Assembly (NCBI RefSeq): GCF_009760915.1
Contig: NZ_VIDQ01000012.1
Coordinates: forward strand, 57,737 to 121,736
Reading direction: 5' to 3'
DNA length: 64,000 bases
Source: Azohydromonas aeria
GTDB lineage: Bacteria; Pseudomonadota; Gammaproteobacteria; Burkholderiales; Burkholderiaceae_C
The position numbers were made by a program, and so were the translations under genes. This document shows, one piece after another, positions 61,801 to 64,000 of this stretch (position 1 is its first letter; each line of letters opens with the position of its first letter). The notes under the pieces are model-generated. The model saw only the letters and a list, made by a program, of their open reading frames with translations. It had not been told where the DNA came from and ran no database searches.

Positions 61801-64000
61801 GATCGAGGAACTGCGCCAGCGTCGGATTGCGTTGATCCAGCAGAAGTACGACACCGGCGAGAACGCCGTGTCCATCCGCGCCAAAGAAGCGGAGTGGATG
61901 GACTACATCGCGCGCAAGCAGGGCGAGATCAACCAGGCACGTGCGATGGGCGCGCTCAACGAGGCACAGACCCTCGACGCGCTCAACAAGCTGGAGATGG
62001 ACCGGCTGCTGGCGCAGCGTCAGACGCTAGTGCTGGAGCAGCAGGCAGCGCAGGCCCGCATCAACAACCCGGCCGAGCGCGCGCAACTCGCCGCCGCGCT
62101 GGCGCTCAACGAGAAGCAGCTCAACGAGGAACTTGAGCGCGGCCGGCGCGCGCTGGAAGCCCAGACCAACGCTGCCAAGGTGCGTGCGAACCAGTTCGGC
62201 TACGAGGAACAACTGGAGGGCGAACAGGCCGTAGCCGACTACCGCCGGCAGCAAGAGGACGCGATGAACGCCATCGCTCTCGCGCTGTACGAGCAAAAGC
62301 GCTACCTGAACGACAACGCGGCCCTGATCGAGGCCGAGGTCGCGATGGTCGGGCTCTCCAACGAGCAGCGGCAACTTGAACTGGAGAAACTGCGCATCAA
62401 GCTGCGCCTGCAACGCGAGATCGAGGCCATCAACAAGCTCGACCGCTCGCAGGCCGAGAAGGATGTTCTGATCGCCGCGGCGAACGAGAACGCCGCAAGG
62501 CAGTCGGCGCAGGCCGGCACCCGCATCTACCAGCAGGAGTGGGAGCGCACCGCCGGCCAGATCAACGGCAGCCTCACCGACGCCATCATGAATGCCGGCG
62601 AGGATGGGGCGGCGGGCCTGAAGCGCCTGTTTGCCAACCTGGTGCTGCGCCCGGTGGTGCAGGCCATCATGCAGCCGCTGTCTGGCAGCCTCGCGTCGGC
62701 TTTCACGCCGGGTGGTGCCGGCACGGGCGGCGGCGGCTCCGGGTTCATGGGCACGCTGGGCAACGCTGCAAACGCCATCTCCGCGTACCGCAACGTCACA
62801 GGGCTTGCCGGCACGGCCAGCGGGCTGATTTCCGGGGCTGGGACGCTGTTCGGGTCGGCCACGACGGCGGCCTACGGCGCCGGCGTCGGCCTGTCGGCGT
62901 CACAGGCGGCTGCCGCAGCGGCGGCCTACAACTCGGCGGGCATGACCGCCATCGGCTCCAGCATCAGCGCAGGCTCGTCCCTCGGCGCCAGCCTCACGGC
63001 CGCAGGTCCCTACGTCGCCGCGGCCATGGCCATCTACGCCATCGCCAAGGCGCTCGACAAGTCCGGCACGCCGCACGTCGGCTCGGCATTCGAGATCAAG
63101 AGCAACGGCACAGGCGGCAGAGTCATCGACAACGCCGATGACGGCTGGCGCCTCAACCGGGTCTGGAGCCCGGGGCAGACGACCAACACCAACATGGCGC
63201 GAGCCGTCGAGGAACTGGTGCGCGGCGTCTCCAGCACGATCGGCGCCACGCTGGACACCTTCAATCTCGGCAAGGTCACGGTGCGCGGCGCCTTCGCCAG
63301 CGACAACACCGACCCCAGCGCGGGACGGCTGACCATCACCGGCTCGGATGGCGAGGTGCTGACGGACTTCTACCGCCGCAGCTACTCCAAGGACGCCGGC
63401 AAGGGCCTGCAGCAGTTCACCGACGACGCGGCGCGCGTGATCCGCGACTCGCTCATCAAGGCCGACTTGCCGGCTTGGGCCGACGAGGTGCTGAAGTCCA
63501 TCGGCGAGAAGCCGTCGATGGATGCGATCGTGCAGGCCGTCGAGGAGGTCAACAAGCTCGTCGCGGCGTCCAAGACGCTGGGCGTTGCGCTGGGCCTGAC
63601 AACCACCGAGTTCGTCAGCGTCGCCAAGGAAGTCGGCGGCAGCGACGCGCTTTCTGGCCTGGCGCAGGGCTACATCGGCGCGATCTACACCGACAAGGAG
63701 CGCATCGAGGCCGCGCGCAAGTCCCTGGCGTTGGGCTTTGGCGAACTCGGCGTGTCGGTGCCGGCAACCAAGGATTCGTACCGCCAGCTCGTGGAGGCGC
63801 AGGACCTCACGAAGGAGTCCGGGCGCAAGCTCTATGCGCAGTTGCTGGCGCTGGCGCCGGTGTTTGCCGAAGTGCAGAACGCCTGGGAGCAGCAGGTTGA
63901 AGCGGTGCGCAACGAGCGTCTGGGCCTGGAGCAGCGGCTGCTGCAGGTGCAGGGCAACACGGCCGAACTGCGCCGCCGGGAGCTCGCGGCGCTGGACCCG
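58811..64000 (+). CDS. Tail tape measure protein (5' part, runs off the window)
   Basis: ATG 58811; 1730 residues without a stop to the window end. Residues about 130-550 are coiled coil with near-exact 76-residue repeats. Then comes the lambda-type tape measure region (QMALVAPQITDIITQLQGGVDPFTILIQQGG, FLKGQDEAHAFERALISSGNAAGTSSDRLRAYA). Long coiled coils follow, then a hydrophobic Gly/Ala segment near residue 1330-1420, and a C-terminal domain. It sets tail length and is ejected with the DNA. Confidence 0.92.
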   Translation, partial: MAEEGSSGASRAQEQKATLLIGADASGAEVTLENLTRKTQAFGNQVVKAQALVKAGFELGPQQTARGFETLLGTRAGLDAERLKPLIEGLRELEQQQKRLKFGEGLAESIAGLEKQAQRAKASAEALIALEAADKRQQLTALGGSAEIEKQIKQWERLSQAKAASDRQDRIDTFAAKVREQAAALELQGQKAKATAEDLLAIEVAEKRYQALIAGIGPQVESAIQDYENLARARLRAAEVDRMQATRDEFTAKITAQVQALERQAERANLSAREMLELDVAEKRYQASLAGVGPQVEKQIQQFHDLSLARIEATERAAGGQDAESLKAKITGQIEAMVRQAERARLTARELLELEVAEKRFQASLAGVGPAMEKQIQAFYDLRQAAIAADEAQALGQGAAQLKEKTTAQIDALVRQAERANLTKQEILELDAAERRYQALLAGVGPELERQIQLWYDLSRARLQAEELAANGQGGTQLRAQIDSQVQALERQALAAGRTARELLDLEVAEKRFQASLAGVGPQVEAQIQRLYELRSAALDAEDANKGRAFINQLQQRLDMGKGTVSIYDQMLAKARALGREADAKPILDELAKIERGFTGVGKESRLAAQQMALVAPQITDIITQLQGGVDPFTILIQQGGQLRDIFGSADGAFRGLLGGIKELGAGILRFAVNPFVMAATAAGVLAVAFLKGQDEAHAFERALISSGNAAGTSSDRLRAYAREISASVGTQGDAAKALTALVNTGRVGAGQLEVAGEAVVRMVREMGVSAEDAAGKFADLAKDPLQAILRLNDQYRFLTVAVYDQIKALEEQGRKDEAAKLAQETYAIAMTAKAKALEQQLGLVERAARGVRDAAKGMWDALLNVGRPETLEDQLKKAEANLERLRKRLAEPPNAPPSGGRLTLGLDVKSDQQVQKEADREQSKVDLLNEQIRLRNRLAAAQGDEARAVELTNQFFKDSEGALRREILLQREIAQANEQAAAATALNAGNTEKLAEIEELRQRRIALIQQKYDTGENAVSIRAKEAEWMDYIARKQGEINQARAMGALNEAQTLDALNKLEMDRLLAQRQTLVLEQQAAQARINNPAERAQLAAALALNEKQLNEELERGRRALEAQTNAAKVRANQFGYEEQLEGEQAVADYRRQQEDAMNAIALALYEQKRYLNDNAALIEAEVAMVGLSNEQRQLELEKLRIKLRLQREIEAINKLDRSQAEKDVLIAAANENAARQSAQAGTRIYQQEWERTAGQINGSLTDAIMNAGEDGAAGLKRLFANLVLRPVVQAIMQPLSGSLASAFTPGGAGTGGGGSGFMGTLGNAANAISAYRNVTGLAGTASGLISGAGTLFGSATTAAYGAGVGLSASQAAAAAAAYNSAGMTAIGSSISAGSSLGASLTAAGPYVAAAMAIYAIAKALDKSGTPHVGSAFEIKSNGTGGRVIDNADDGWRLNRVWSPGQTTNTNMARAVEELVRGVSSTIGATLDTFNLGKVTVRGAFASDNTDPSAGRLTITGSDGEVLTDFYRRSYSKDAGKGLQQFTDDAARVIRDSLIKADLPAWADEVLKSIGEKPSMDAIVQAVEEVNKLVAASKTLGVALGLTTTEFVSVAKEVGGSDALSGLAQGYIGAIYTDKERIEAARKSLALGFGELGVSVPATKDSYRQLVEAQDLTKESGRKLYAQLLALAPVFAEVQNAWEQQVEAVRNERLGLEQRLLQVQGNTAELRRRELAALDP
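59210..60450 (+). repeat. Tandem 228-bp (76-residue) repeats in the tape measure gene
   Basis: The codon for E/D in the (E/D)KR(Y/F)Q(A)xLAGxGP motif recurs at 59426, 59654, 59882, 60110 and 60338, each exactly 228 bases apart. A diverged copy (DKRQQL) lies 216 bases earlier at 59210. The later copies end with QVEKQIQ- and ERARLTARELLELEVAEKR-type segments. Confidence 0.9.

Noticed and set aside
1..64000. CRISPR array, tRNA or integrase/attachment site
   Set aside because: I saw no regularly spaced identical repeats with unique spacers, no cloverleaf with a CCA end, and no tyrosine or serine recombinase motif.

Overview
The window is one continuous stretch of a tailed-phage genome (Caudoviricetes; either a phage or a prophage). 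It has very high GC, dense and often overlapping genes, and an HK97-type head module followed by a lambda-like siphovirus tail module. The gene families and composition suggest a Burkholderiales (Comamonadaceae-like) host, which is an inference. I see no integrase, lysis genes, DNA polymerase, tRNA or CRISPR array, so both ends of the genome lie outside the window.

Region 1 (about 1-13,970, + strand) is an early operon. It holds HNH nucleases, two replication-organiser-like proteins, a permuted DPPY methyltransferase-like protein, a RuvC-like resolvase, a HAD phosphatase-like protein, several small membrane proteins, and a two-zinc-knuckle protein at its end. Most genes overlap by 1-10 bases.

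Region 2 (about 13,980-26,080, - strand) is a long operon of about 22 small accessory genes. Its most recognisable member is an AcrVA2-family anti-CRISPR homologue at 14286-15596. Nearly every gene junction carries the same linker: a stop codon, CCCCTTCC, then CAGGAG and the next start. A protein made of two repeated HTH-like units is encoded directly upstream of the internal promoter that serves the AcrVA2 segment. Divergent promoters at 26.08-26.16 kb start this operon and a rightward set of small genes that includes an LPD29-type polyvalent-protein domain. Four promoters (17.7, 26.08, 26.15 and 27.98 kb) share a near-identical spacer, CATGCC-N3-CGCC, so they probably form one regulon. I read this region as an anti-defence accessory locus with its own regulatory switch.

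Region 3 (about 27.4-32.05 kb) holds terminators, two gene-poor GC-rich word-repeat tracts, remnants of the region-2 linkers, a hairpin-rich leader before an AT-richer zinc-finger/HNH gene, and a candidate structured ncRNA (about 31887-32040) with its own promoter and terminator just before the packaging genes.

Region 4 (32.05-64 kb, + strand) is the virion module: HNH, small and large terminase, portal, ClpP-like prohead protease, capsid, neck genes, tail terminator, major tail protein, tail chaperones with a GGGAAAC frameshift site, and a tape measure protein that runs off the window. The capsid-to-neck order is interrupted by about 12 kb and again by about 4 kb of probable surface proteins: beta-helix, fibronectin III, SGNH/sialate-esterase-like, rhamnogalacturonan-lyase-like and glycoside-hydrolase-like. 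This is an unusual place for host-polysaccharide-binding and degrading functions.
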